Source: Lates calcarifer (taxonomy: Eukaryota > Chordata > Actinopteri > Centropomidae). From it: a stretch of DNA of 64,000 bases. Each line of letters begins with the position of its first letter. The stretch's first letter is position 1. Below, in pieces: positions 9,421-63,926 of the stretch. A program made the position numbers and the translations under genes. The stretch is from the NCBI RefSeq assembly GCF_001640805.2, contig NC_066838.1, forward strand, positions 13,663,632-13,727,631, read 5' to 3'. A model generated the notes under the pieces. It made no database searches. It saw only the letters and a program-made list of their open reading frames with translations, and was not told the origin of the DNA.

Positions 9421-12400
9421 CTACTACGATACGATCGCATTAATCGCTGACGAGATGCATTGCAGCATCAACGGGCACAGGATAAATTGGGCAATTTCAT
9501 ATGTACATGGGATTGTCCTTTTTATTGCTTGGTAGATGGTTACTGGACAGTAGCGCGTTTGGGCTCTCTGGGAGGGAGTAAACCTGGCAGAGAGGCAACT
9601 TGGATTCCTCTGATAGGAACCTGAAGATAATTCTGAACACCCGATTTGGGTTTGTTTCCCTAATTTTTAATCTACTGGCGATGAGGTTGACAGCAATGAT
9701 GGCTATGAAAACCAAACTGATGTGTCAAGTGTACAAACTTGTCACCATATTTTACACTTTGCTCCTACTCAGTTACCTGGTATTGACATACTTGAATTAG
9801 AAACTCAGTACTGTGGGATGAATTCCCGAGGTGTTGTCTTCAGGCAAACACATAGGATAGAACTAGAACTCTAAGACTTTGTTTGTAATTAGAGCCAGAT
9901 GCTGCAGGGAGAGTACTTGTGGTAGACGAAGTATTGCCATTGTTAATGTGGGAGGAGATATTTACAGGAGACAGCTGTAGTGTTAAATGAGTGACAGCTG
10001 GTATGAAGTAAGATTTCCATTGTGGAAAATTTATTTTTATGATTTCTTTTGTCCCTTATTATAATTTTGTCAGCAACTTTGTCACTTGGATAGTGAAAAT
10101 CTTGCACTTAACTATATAGTGTTTGATTATTTTGTCTTTTTTATTTAACCAATTTGCATATCATTGTCTTTCTGCAGGTCCAAGACACGTGGTTGATAAC
10201 CTGCTAAGATGACTAAGTAAGATTTGATACATCTGAACTACATGTTGGATGGCTTGATGACATCTGAAACACTCTCCGCCCTCACCTTTCCAACATCAGC
10301 TAACCGGTAGCTGTGTTACCCCTTGTCTGTAACCTTGCAGAATTGACAGTCTGATGGACACGCTTCATGCCATGATCGGCCAACATGGAGAGTCATTCAG
10401 GATGAGGCTTAATCCAGTGTCCTGGTATGTTGCACAGGATGCAGCTATCACCTGGTTGTCTATACAACATTCCTCCTCACTTCTGATTCTGTATCCAACC
10501 TAAGGTCTCTCTGTCTACATTAATTCTTGTTTGGCTGCATGTAAACAATCTCACTTCACGGTACTTGGGTCTCCTCTTCTCTTCATCTGGCTTTTCAACA
10601 TTCACTGCTGCTATTGGCACACCTGTAAAGGGTGTGATTTCCAAATTTGCCATTGTTTTTACATGTTTGGTAGAATATAGCAGTAGACCGTTGACAAAGC
10701 AATCAACTTGGGGTGCTTGACTCTGATTAGTCCAAATGGTTCAACAGACTCCTCTTCACACTGACCTTAAGTCACTGTCTATAAATTCGATTTCTGACAT
10801 GGTTGGACAGCACGTCTTCAGAACTAATTCTGAAAGACTGCCCTGGCAATACCAAGGTGAGATCACAACCAGGAATGAGCTAGGACATCTTAACACTACA
10901 GAGAACAAGGTAAACAGTCGACTCATATCACATAAGAAGGCAAGGCTTTTTTCCTTCCCCTTCTTCTCTGTGTGTGAGGAAGTCTGCGCTGTAAGTAAAA
11001 TTATTGTAAATTTAGACCTCGTTGCTGATTCTGATTCTGTCTACAAGCTGCACTTGTAGTGGATAAGCAACTTGGAGTTATTTTAGGAATTGGAAAAAAA
11101 TCTAGCCCTATGAGTAAGCATATAGACTATAGACCCCTACTGGGTTGTGTGCTGTGGTTGTGCAGTTTCCAAAACCAGACAAGGATCCCTCTGGTTTTTT
11201 GAATCAGCTGGCCATGGTGTACTATTATGAGCTTACTCCAAGACTCAAAATTTCAGCCAGAAAGCATATTTAACATTACCACTAGTGGATGGTGTGAGTC
11301 TGAAGAATTTGGGTGTATCAAGGTCTGGCAATTCAAATCCTACCAAACATGTGAAAGCAATGCCAAGTTAGGAAACTGCTCCCTTTGCAGATGTGGCAAC
11401 AGCAGCAGTTGAATGTTGGAAAGCTGCATGATGAGAAAAGGAGACCTGGGGAAAATGCAGTGGGATTGTTTGATGTGCAGCCACATGAGAGTTGATGTAG
11501 AGAGAGGAACTTTGGGGAGGCTGCAGAATTGGGAGCTGGGGGTGAACTTTGTCTAGACAGCTAGGTGATAGCTGTTTCCTGTATAGCAAATCAAAGCACT
11601 GGATTAAGCTTTGTCCTGAATGACTCTCTGAGCTGGCCAGTCACGACGTGACGCAAGTCAGTCAGATTGTTGATTCTGGAAAGCTACAGATGATGGGCAA
11701 CTCAGGCACCTGTTAGTTGATGTTGGAAAGATGTGGGCGGGAGGGAGTTTCAGATGCTATCCAGCCATCCAGTATGTAGTTCAGATGCATCAAATCCTGC
11801 TTAGTCATCTTAGCAGGTTGCCAGCTCTGTTTTGGGCCTATAGACAGACATGTTGAATAACAAATTAAATAGTCAAACAAAGTGTGAAATCAAAGGATTA
11901 AATGCTTTTTTTTTTTTTTTTTTTTTGTCGTCATCCAAGTGACAAACCTAGATGCATTGAGCCTAAGGGCATCTAGATTCAGGAGCTAGGTAATGTCATA
12001 TGAAAAACCAGCTATGTTGTAATCTTAAGTATTTGGCCCAGCATCACCCAGGGAGAGGACATCAGGGAGTTTTCTCTAGTATTATCAGGGAATTCCTGAC
12101 ACCAAAATCCCTTGTGTAGCAAAAAGGCCAGCTGTGGCACTCACACTGTTATTTAGCTCTGACAATTCAGCCCTGTCGGAGTCCTGTTAATTTACATCAG
12201 ACACTAATTGGCACCAATCTTTGAAACAAGCTTCCTAATACAAGACTTAATACTTGGCCAGGCATTGTTAGATAAATTACAGGAACAAGAATACATCTCA
12301 TTGTAATGTTTTGGATGAATAGTTGGAGGATGCCCAAACCCCATACGGTGACAGAGGTTCCAGTCGGTTCAGCAGTTTCCTGTGACCCCAGAAAAAGTGA

Positions 12401-13070
12401 GGCAGGCTGTGCCCCAGAGTTGTCCTGGACTGGAAGAAGAGGATGATCAGGCTGTACTGAACCCTCCTTGATGATGAGTGTGTGCCACATGATGTCTTCA
12501 GGTGTGTTTTCTCAGATATATTATCCACTTCTTTTGTATTCTTTGTTTGCTATCTACAATTTTTTTTTTCTTTCTGTCAGATATCCAACTCTCAGGAAGC
12601 TTTGATTGTTGTGGCTTCACATAAGCTCACCAAGCCCTGCACACTGCCTTGACCTCCTGACCTCCAGCCCCCGCAAGTCTGCAAACCTCTCTGCAACGTA
12701 GCATGCCAACATTGCACAACTCAGCTGACTAAACACAAACTATGGCCATTAATGAACAATGTAAACCTGACAAGATGCATCTTCTTGGAACCCAAGTCCT
12801 GCAAACGTTTGCACAAACTATGTACCACCTAACCAGCAACGGAATCATCAAACCACGTCCCTCAAAGTGCTTAGGAGGCTCTTTTTTGCCATCAGACTTG
12901 CCACTACTTGACACAACACAAACTGGACACCCATCTGGGGAAAATGCAACCACAACATGATTGGGAGAAGGACATTCTGTAACTGTATTTATATATTCTA
13001 TTTGTATGATGATTCTCTGAAGTGGGTATTCAGCCCATAGAAAATGTACTATGATTCCATTTGAAATGTG
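9421..13070. repeat. Tandem duplication, copy 1 (3,650 bp)
   Basis: Bases 9421-13070 are repeated immediately downstream at 13071-16732. The first about 20 bases differ at three positions. The next roughly 2.9 kb appear identical by eye apart from a T run of 21 here against 32 in copy 2. From about 12340 to the end there are several scattered substitutions (for example near 12341, 12350, 12494, 12591, 12662 and 12823) and one extra base in copy 2. The copy carries the exon-like segments at 10178-10216 and 10341-10424 and an acceptor at 12582. Confidence 0.95.
10209..10503 (+). CDS. Possible spliced micropeptide ORF, copy 1 (56 codons)
   Basis: An ATG at 10209 lies eight bases before a strong donor (10217, gtaagat). 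The next acceptor is at 10340 (ccttgcag). Joining 10209-10216 to 10341 gives an open frame starting MTKIDSLMDTLHAMIGQHGE and ending at a TAA at 10501-10503 if the exon is not cut again. A further donor at 10425 (gtatgt) could end the exon sooner. I do not recognise the product. It has no signal peptide or membrane segment. The composition is protein-like (alternating polar and hydrophobic), but so short a frame could be chance. The identical ORF exists in copy 2. Confidence 0.22.
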
Positions 13071-15554
13071 CTACTACGATACAATCGCATCAGTCGCTGA
13101 CGAGATGCATTGCAGCATCAACGGGCACAGGATAAATTGGGCAATTTCATATGTACATGGGATTGTCCTTTTTATTGCTTGGTAGATGGTTACTGGACAG
13201 TAGCGCGTTTGGGCTCTCTGGGAGGGAGTAAACCTGGCAGAGAGGCAACTTGGATTCCTCTGATAGGAACCTGAAGATAATTCTGAACACCCGATTTGGG
13301 TTTGTTTCCCTAATTTTTAATCTACTGGCGATGAGGTTGACAGCAATGATGGCTATGAAAACCAAACTGATGTGTCAAGTGTACAAACTTGTCACCATAT
13401 TTTACACTTTGCTCCTACTCAGTTACCTGGTATTGACATACTTGAATTAGAAACTCAGTACTGTGGGATGAATTCCCGAGGTGTTGTCTTCAGGCAAACA
13501 CATAGGATAGAACTAGAACTCTAAGACTTTGTTTGTAATTAGAGCCAGATGCTGCAGGGAGAGTACTTGTGGTAGACGAAGTATTGCCATTGTTAATGTG
13601 GGAGGAGATATTTACAGGAGACAGCTGTAGTGTTAAATGAGTGACAGCTGGTATGAAGTAAGATTTCCATTGTGGAAAATTTATTTTTATGATTTCTTTT
13701 GTCCCTTATTATAATTTTGTCAGCAACTTTGTCACTTGGATAGTGAAAATCTTGCACTTAACTATATAGTGTTTGATTATTTTGTCTTTTTTATTTAACC
13801 AATTTGCATATCATTGTCTTTCTGCAGGTCCAAGACACGTGGTTGATAACCTGCTAAGATGACTAAGTAAGATTTGATACATCTGAACTACATGTTGGAT
13901 GGCTTGATGACATCTGAAACACTCTCCGCCCTCACCTTTCCAACATCAGCTAACCGGTAGCTGTGTTACCCCTTGTCTGTAACCTTGCAGAATTGACAGT
14001 CTGATGGACACGCTTCATGCCATGATCGGCCAACATGGAGAGTCATTCAGGATGAGGCTTAATCCAGTGTCCTGGTATGTTGCACAGGATGCAGCTATCA
14101 CCTGGTTGTCTATACAACATTCCTCCTCACTTCTGATTCTGTATCCAACCTAAGGTCTCTCTGTCTACATTAATTCTTGTTTGGCTGCATGTAAACAATC
14201 TCACTTCACGGTACTTGGGTCTCCTCTTCTCTTCATCTGGCTTTTCAACATTCACTGCTGCTATTGGCACACCTGTAAAGGGTGTGATTTCCAAATTTGC
14301 CATTGTTTTTACATGTTTGGTAGAATATAGCAGTAGACCGTTGACAAAGCAATCAACTTGGGGTGCTTGACTCTGATTAGTCCAAATGGTTCAACAGACT
14401 CCTCTTCACACTGACCTTAAGTCACTGTCTATAAATTCGATTTCTGACATGGTTGGACAGCACGTCTTCAGAACTAATTCTGAAAGACTGCCCTGGCAAT
14501 ACCAAGGTGAGATCACAACCAGGAATGAGCTAGGACATCTTAACACTACAGAGAACAAGGTAAACAGTCGACTCATATCACATAAGAAGGCAAGGCTTTT
14601 TTCCTTCCCCTTCTTCTCTGTGTGTGAGGAAGTCTGCGCTGTAAGTAAAATTATTGTAAATTTAGACCTCGTTGCTGATTCTGATTCTGTCTACAAGCTG
14701 CACTTGTAGTGGATAAGCAACTTGGAGTTATTTTAGGAATTGGAAAAAAATCTAGCCCTATGAGTAAGCATATAGACTATAGACCCCTACTGGGTTGTGT
14801 GCTGTGGTTGTGCAGTTTCCAAAACCAGACAAGGATCCCTCTGGTTTTTTGAATCAGCTGGCCATGGTGTACTATTATGAGCTTACTCCAAGACTCAAAA
14901 TTTCAGCCAGAAAGCATATTTAACATTACCACTAGTGGATGGTGTGAGTCTGAAGAATTTGGGTGTATCAAGGTCTGGCAATTCAAATCCTACCAAACAT
15001 GTGAAAGCAATGCCAAGTTAGGAAACTGCTCCCTTTGCAGATGTGGCAACAGCAGCAGTTGAATGTTGGAAAGCTGCATGATGAGAAAAGGAGACCTGGG
15101 GAAAATGCAGTGGGATTGTTTGATGTGCAGCCACATGAGAGTTGATGTAGAGAGAGGAACTTTGGGGAGGCTGCAGAATTGGGAGCTGGGGGTGAACTTT
15201 GTCTAGACAGCTAGGTGATAGCTGTTTCCTGTATAGCAAATCAAAGCACTGGATTAAGCTTTGTCCTGAATGACTCTCTGAGCTGGCCAGTCACGACGTG
15301 ACGCAAGTCAGTCAGATTGTTGATTCTGGAAAGCTACAGATGATGGGCAACTCAGGCACCTGTTAGTTGATGTTGGAAAGATGTGGGCGGGAGGGAGTTT
15401 CAGATGCTATCCAGCCATCCAGTATGTAGTTCAGATGCATCAAATCCTGCTTAGTCATCTTAGCAGGTTGCCAGCTCTGTTTTGGGCCTATAGACAGACA
15501 TGTTGAATAACAAATTAAATAGTCAAACAAAGTGTGAAATCAAAGGATTAAATG

Positions 15555-15588
<34 letters not shown>

Positions 15589-16732
15589 TCGTCATCCAAG
15601 TGACAAACCTAGATGCATTGAGCCTAAGGGCATCTAGATTCAGGAGCTAGGTAATGTCATATGAAAAACCAGCTATGTTGTAATCTTAAGTATTTGGCCC
15701 AGCATCACCCAGGGAGAGGACATCAGGGAGTTTTCTCTAGTATTATCAGGGAATTCCTGACACCAAAATCCCTTGTGTAGCAAAAAGGCCAGCTGTGGCA
15801 CTCACACTGTTATTTAGCTCTGACAATTCAGCCCTGTCGGAGTCCTGTTAATTTACATCAGACACTAATTGGCACCAATCTTTGAAACAAGCTTCCTAAT
15901 ACAAGACTTAATACTTGGCCAGGCATTGTTAGATAAATTACAGGAACAAGAATACATCTCATTGTAATGTTTTGGATGAATAGTTGGAGGATGCCCAAGC
16001 CCCATATGGTGACAGAGGTTCCAGTCGGTTCAGCAGTTTCCTGTGACCCCAGAAAAAGTGAGGCAGGCTGTGCCCCAGAGTTGTCCTGGACTGGAAGAAG
16101 AGGATGATCAGGCTGTACTGAACCCTCCTTGATGATGAGTGTGTGCCACATGACGTCTTCAGGTGTGTTTTCTCAGATATATTATCCACTTCTTTTGTAT
16201 TCTTTGTTTGCTATCTACAAATTTTTTTTTTCTTTCTGTCAGATATCCAACCCTCAGGAAGCTTTGATTGTTGTGGCTTCACATAAGCTCACCAAGCCCT
16301 GCACACTGCCTTGACCTCCTGATCTCCAGCCCCCGCAAGTCTGCAAACCTCTCTGCAACGTAGCATGCCAACATTGCACAACTCAGCTGACTAAACACAA
16401 ACTATGGCCATTAATGAACAATGTAAACCTGACAAGATGCATCTTCTTGGAACCCAAGTCCTGCAAACGTTTGCACAAACTGTGTACCACCTAACCAGCA
16501 ACGGAATCATCAAACCACGTCCCTCAAAGTGCTTAGGAGGCTCTTTTTTGCCATCAGACTTGCCACTACTTGACACAACACAAACTGGACACCCATCTGG
16601 GGAAAATGCAACCACAACATGATTGGGAGAAGGACATTCTGTAACTGTATTTATATATTGTATTTGTATGATGATTCTCTGAAGTGGGTATTCAGCCCAT
16701 AGAAAATGTACTATGATTCCATTTGAAATGTG
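13071..16732. repeat. Tandem duplication, copy 2 (3,662 bp)
   Basis: This is the second copy, starting with the same CTACTACGAT as copy 1 and ending at AAATGTG, after which the sequence is unique. The 12-base excess over copy 1 is explained by 11 extra T at 15556-15587 and one extra base near 16220. All exon-like segments of copy 1 are present at +3650. Confidence 0.95.
13859..14153 (+). CDS. Possible spliced micropeptide ORF, copy 2 (56 codons)
   Basis: This is the second copy of the ORF at 10209-10503, identical by eye, made by joining 13859-13866 to 13991-14153. If transcription runs through both copies, the message would carry the exon pair twice. Function is unknown and coding status is unproven. 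Confidence 0.22.
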
Positions 16733-16820
16733 TATTGGTATCTGAAGTACATGTATGCTCCTGTGTTGGATATCAAGTAAAATCATTGCTTGCTTCTTAA
16801 TTTGTTTGGTTTGCCTGGTT

Positions 16821-16854
<34 letters not shown>

Positions 16855-17892
16855 CATGCTAATGGCAACAAAACGCAACACTTGTTTGCTCTGACATAGC
16901 CTTTGTGAAATTCAAATTCACAGTAGTTGTATAGTAGATAAACAAATGTGAACAAGTTGTTGAGTTTTCAGTCTTCAAAACAGAATGGCATGTAGGTGAT
17001 TAGCTGCGTCTTTAATGAGGTCACTTAATCTATTAAATTTTTTTCTCTGCAGTTCTTTAGTCCTGTGTGCTGGTGGAAGCTGAGCAGCTTAAATGGCAAG
17101 GATGAATTAATGGGAGGAGTGCACAAAGTAATTGCATTTCACCACAACATAGATTTTGTGTGTAATTTAGGTATTTTGACTCAGTTCATTTAGCACTGTC
17201 CTTACTTATCCTGTAGAATAGAGTAAAGTGTGTGTGCACTGTGAAAAAGTTTACATACAGTAGCGGTTTAAATGCTGATAAAATCACTGGTTGAACCTGT
17301 TAAGATACCTAGCCCTAGTCATTGATAGAATGTAAATACCTATTTTAAAGAGTATGGTCTAGACCTGCTCTATATGAAAAGTGCCTTGAGATGACTTTTG
17401 TTGTGATATGGTGCTATATAAATAAAATTGAATTGAATGTCTAAAACAACTTATAGTTATGGTCCCCAGTGAACCCAAGTGCAAAATGCCCAAATAGAGT
17501 TTTACATATGGCTTTAGTCTGTTGGCTAAACTTGCCTCATCAGTCCTAATGGTTCTAACCAGTGCTGTAATAGAGTTTTTATCTGTCCTCTGATTTTAAT
17601 TTCAATATCTTCACAAGGTCCAAACATAATAAGGCAGAGTTATGGATCATCAGCAGATCTATTTCCTCCATCTCTGACATTGTGTACTGATAAGTAACTT
17701 ACATTAACAGGTTGGGATAGAAGAGAAAGGAGGGCCCTGTCTCTAAAATCAAAGGACTGAATAGGTAGGCTTGTCTGACTTATAACTGGAGGCATGACTA
17801 TCACAATTTAGTCTAATTTCAAAAAGTAATAGGTGGCTTCCTTCTCTTTCATAACCAGATTCTGTTTCTTCACTTGTCATAGTGAGTATTGA
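16733..17892. other. Intergenic or 3' part of the putative transcript; retroposon tail
   Basis: A run of 29 T lies at 16823-16851. A pyrimidine tract and AG near 17054 could be an acceptor. No coding region is seen. Confidence 0.4.
17355..17439 (+). mobile_element. 3' tail of a LINE- or SINE-type retroposon
   Basis: The segment AAAAGTGCCTTGAGATGACT followed by TGGTGCTATATAAATAAAATTGAATTGAATG matches a short 3' end found many times in teleost genomes, with a terminal GAATT microsatellite. Only the tail is present, which is typical of 5'-truncated non-LTR elements. The family is recalled from general knowledge and not checked. Confidence 0.6.
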
Positions 17893-18111
17893 CAGTCAGC
17901 AGTAGAGTGGTTTTATATTGAGTCTAAAGGCTGGTTTCCAGAGCCTGAGGTGTTAACCTACAGAGACAGAGGTCCTAATGACCTCTATACTGTCTGCAAC
18001 AGAGTGACTGTGGAGAGGAGACACAGCGACAGCTTCACCTGTGGAGTCCAACAGAAGATCATTCCTGGATGGGTTATAAATTCCTGGATCAGCATTATGT
18101 CCCTGTGCTGA
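17893..18111 (+). pseudogene. Decayed immunoglobulin-domain exon, butyrophilin/B7-like
   Basis: The plus frame 17893-18111 contains SKGWFPEPEVLTYRDRGPND, then LYTVCNRVTVERRHSDSFTC and a GVQQ. These are hallmarks of the second Ig domain of fish butyrophilin-like and B7-family proteins (KGWxPEPEV, then LYTVxSRVTV, then the FxC of strand F). The frame is closed by a stop upstream at 17890 and reads into non-domain sequence after about 18060. No other exon (V-domain, membrane, B30.2) is seen nearby, so this is read as an isolated relic or a captured fragment, not a working gene. Confidence 0.6.
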
Positions 18112-18589
18112 GATATATATTCATTGGTATTTACTGTGGAACCCAGAGACTCAAATTAATGGCACAAACCAGGCATAATTATGGTATTTTAATATATAAT
18201 ATTTTTATTATTATTATATTATGTCTTATGTTTATGCACTATTGGGACATTTACAAGACATATTATCAAAGATTCAAACACAAGGATGAAATAAAGAAGG
18301 TTCATATAGTTTCACTGAATAATTTTTGATACACTTTGGCAGGAGAGACAAATTAAGAGTCACTGGGAGAGAAACAGGCAGTGGGCACAGAGGAAGCTAA
18401 TTACCATGCATTAAAGGTTTTGCAGGTAATTTATGCTACTGCCCACTGACAGGGATTTAAAGCTTTTGTTACTCAGTTTTTTCCCTTCAAAACAACATCA
18501 GTACTCAAATCCAATCTATTACTGTGTACACAGTCCTGTTTATACTGTTAATATTGTTTATAATTTTTATATATTATGTTGTTTTATAT

Positions 18590-18668
18590 ATCATGCCTTT
18601 TTATATTTTTGCTGCTGCAACACTGAATTTCCCTTCTGTGGGACTAATAAAAGATTATCTTACTCTTA
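18590..18668 (+). mobile_element. 3' tail of a second non-LTR retroposon
   Basis: GCTGCTGCAACACTGAATTT followed by CCCTTCTGTGGGACTAATAA and a TTATCTTACTC-type terminal repeat is a common teleost LINE 3' end. Only the tail is present. Confidence 0.55.
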
Positions 18669-20400
18669 CTCAAATAAATACTTCTGAACACTGAATATTT
18701 TGGCAGTCTGTAATATTGTATGAAAATTTTTAGCCAGAGGTTTGGGTTAAGGTCAGTTGTTTTTGTTTTTTTTTAGCCACTTTTAGCAATAGGTTAGGGT
18801 TAGGGGTACAGCTTTTAGCTTTTGTTTGAATTGTTCTCACATGAACTATGTAAATAATCTTCATTAATGGGTTAAGTTTATTTTTTGACAAATTATGGAC
18901 TATTTAGACTGAAGGTCAAACACTGAGCATAAACAATTTAATGTCAGTGTTCTGTGTTGGACAGTTGATGTAAAGCTGTTTGTGAATTATCTGGAGGCCT
19001 CTCTGAGATCAGGTCTTTTCCCATGCCATTAACCCTCACTCTCAACTCTCTAGTGGGGGCCAGTGGGGTCTCTTCCTTTGCTCCAGGTATTGGTAGCAGA
19101 TGGGATTTGGACCTTAGATGCAGTGCTGCCAGTGCCTTTCAGCCAGTAACAAATCCACCAGGCCACCAGCCCCTTGGCATTAGGATTTTTGCTCTGAACT
19201 TTTTTCTGTCCTCACTTTGGGTGTTGGACTTCTGGATTACCAAGCAGGCGCTATTTGATCTGATGCTTAACAGTTCAAGCCTTTGACTATTAGCATTTGG
19301 TCTTTAACTTCAAAATTGTCTCTTAAAAAAATGTTATTTTGTGAAATTTTGGTGTTTTGTGAAATGTCATTGTGTTGTGGTGCAGGCATGTGTAAGCAAA
19401 GGCTGGTGGTCTTTCTTTGATTAAGCAACATTCAAACAACTGCTTACTACATGTTTTATTATTATATTATTTTTTTACTTTTTAGGATAGTGGATGATAA
19501 TTTTTGAAGTACTCCAGCAAGAAATAATGAGTAATTGCTTTTTTCACTCTCCAAATGACCGACAGAGGCACCATACATTTCTACTATAAAAATCCATTTA
19601 ATTTCTTATATCAAAAAGAAATAGAATCATAACAAAACAATCAGAACCACAAATATCCATGTGGGTTTTTTGCCACCAAAACAATTTCTCCAACTGAAAA
19701 ATGATTGTTCTAATTTACATGGTTGGGTGAAAATCTAACAGGAGCAGGATGTTTTAAAAAAAAAAAAAAATTATGAATACTGTTGACAAGTGAGGGGCAA
19801 AGCCAGAGCGTTTCCTCTAGGATGGGTGTGTGAGAGCACCATGCAGAGTGATATGGCAGGTATGGCTGAGAAGAAGCTCAGTTAAAAGCAGCGTGGTGCG
19901 CAGTGACACACAGAGAGCAACACTTTAAAGACTAAAAACCAGGCTGGCAAGACAGGCAGATGGTTAGCGTTAGCAGCAAGGCAAAGGAATTAACAAAGGA
20001 ATGCTTATCAGGAAGCTGATCACTCTCCTTCCTGGGAATGCACTTAACAATGAGCATTAACCTAAATTACATGTCCATGTAATAACATACCATACCAAAA
20101 AAAAAAAAAAGAAAGGGGGAAAAAAAAAAACCTCAGTCTCCCACAGAAATACGTACCATCAAACGGTCTCCCTGGCCTTTCCTTAAAGTACATTTACAAT
20201 CAAAAGACAAGGAACAAAAGTTAAATGTTACCATTCTCAGCTAATTATTTGTCGCAGATTGTTTTTCAGTGATGACCGGAAATTCACAGAAGCTCGCCAT
20301 CACTCCCAAAAAAAGAACTTTCTAGAACAGTTTCAGAGCATAATCCGGCTTCTGTCCAGAGTGTCCTGCAGTAGGCTAAACCAAGGCCACAGATATCCAT
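18669..20400. other. Intergenic, no gene seen
   Basis: The stretch is AT-rich with several A homopolymers (for example 20099-20111 and 19756-19769). Short open frames lack protein-like features. It separates the left transcription unit from the LRP1 3' end. A TTTATT (AATAAA on the minus strand) near 19456 is a possible distal LRP1 poly(A) signal. Confidence 0.4.
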
Positions 20401-21323
20401 CCCAGACTTTTCATCCTGGAATGTGGACTTTATTACAATCATCTTCATCCAGCACACTCACACGCTGCCACTGACTCATTCATTACTGACAGAAAGTATG
20501 TCAATTATACAATGACTTAAAAAAAAAAAAACTGTTAAAAAGTACAGACTGCTATTTGTTACTGATGTTTGTATTCCTGGGTATATTTTCAAGACACTTT
20601 GTTAATAGGTTTATATATATGCAAATATATATATATAACTTTAGTCTGTGCAAGGAGGTAAAGGACAATCACTTGAATGTAGTTCTTTGAGACAACACAA
20701 CAGACACTGTCTGCGATGCTGAGTCCTCCATGTGTACATGTGCAGTTAAACAACCTCTCATTTCTCCCTTTAGACCTCCAGCAGCAAACTTACATATACA
20801 CATTATGTCAAAGACTGAGCCGAACCCAGCATCCAGGAAGCATTCAAAGTGAGCACTGACATTTCTCTCTTTCATGAACAACAAAGACTTAGCAACTTTT
20901 CTAGGATGGAACAATATTCTTTTTTTCCCCTATACAATTCATACAAAAATAAAAAATTAAAATTGTTCCACGGCCATTTGTATCACTCTATCTTTTACAT
21001 TTGCACAGAGGTAGTGGCTATATACGTGAGAGGGGAGGGAGAGTTGTGAGGAGGAGGTGAGCAAAATTAAAAAGAAGAACTGAATAAATGTCTATAAAAT
21101 GGTTCCTTTTTCATCACCAGAGGATTTTTTTTTGTCAAAGAACAAAATATAATACTGCAATCACTTAAAAAAGTAGTCCTTCATTTTATACATTTTATAC
21201 AGTGTTCTTGCTTTTTTTTGTTGCTTTTCTTTTCAGTTGGTAAAGGCATAAGATGAGAGAGCTTGTTGGCTCAGCACTGGGTTGGGCAGGGCAATGTTGG
21301 CAGAGTTCACTCCATGCTGAGCT
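20400..21323 (-). other. lrp1: LRP1 3' untranslated region (probable)
   Basis: Sequence downstream of the LRP1 stop codon on the minus strand. The first good AATAAA on that strand is near 20429-20434, giving a 3' UTR of about 0.9 kb. It contains AT-rich and TATATA stretches. The end point is inferred from the signal alone. Confidence 0.45.

Positions 21324-63926
<42,603 letters not shown>

Larger units (their letters stand above)
3330..17060 (+). ncRNA. Putative multi-exon transcription unit, possibly a long noncoding RNA
   Basis: I do not recognise this locus. The promoter-like block at 3.3 kb is followed by exon-like segments with good splice signals on the plus strand. A first exon ends at 3498 (AGAAAG then gtaaga). 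Others are 4735-4804, 5093-5108, 6075-6089, about 6641-6670, one ending at 7602, then 10178-10216 and 10341-10424, with second copies at 13828-13866 and 13991-14074. Acceptors at 12582 and 16243 precede possible terminal exons. No frame longer than about 130 codons exists and none looks like a known domain. Intronic snoRNAs were sought by eye (C, D, H and ACA boxes) and none was convincing. The 3' end is undefined. The strand and the existence of the transcript are inferred from splice motifs only. Confidence 0.35.

Noticed and set aside
10736..11059. 107-codon open frame present in both duplicate copies
   Set aside because: Its duplication follows simply from the 3.65-kb repeat. There is no recognisable domain, and codon use is not distinctive.
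15858..16786. Minus-strand frames of 97 and 131 codons in copy 2, with shorter partners in copy 1
   Set aside because: The length differs between copies only because of flanking sequence. No domain is visible.
3500..17000. Small nucleolar RNA host gene
   Set aside because: TGATGA boxes occur (for example near 4278, 8728, 10248 and 12470), but none is paired with a properly spaced CTGA box and terminal stem.
19023..19286. 87-codon plus-strand frame between the two main loci
   Set aside because: No domain, no neighbouring exons and simple composition. Probably chance.
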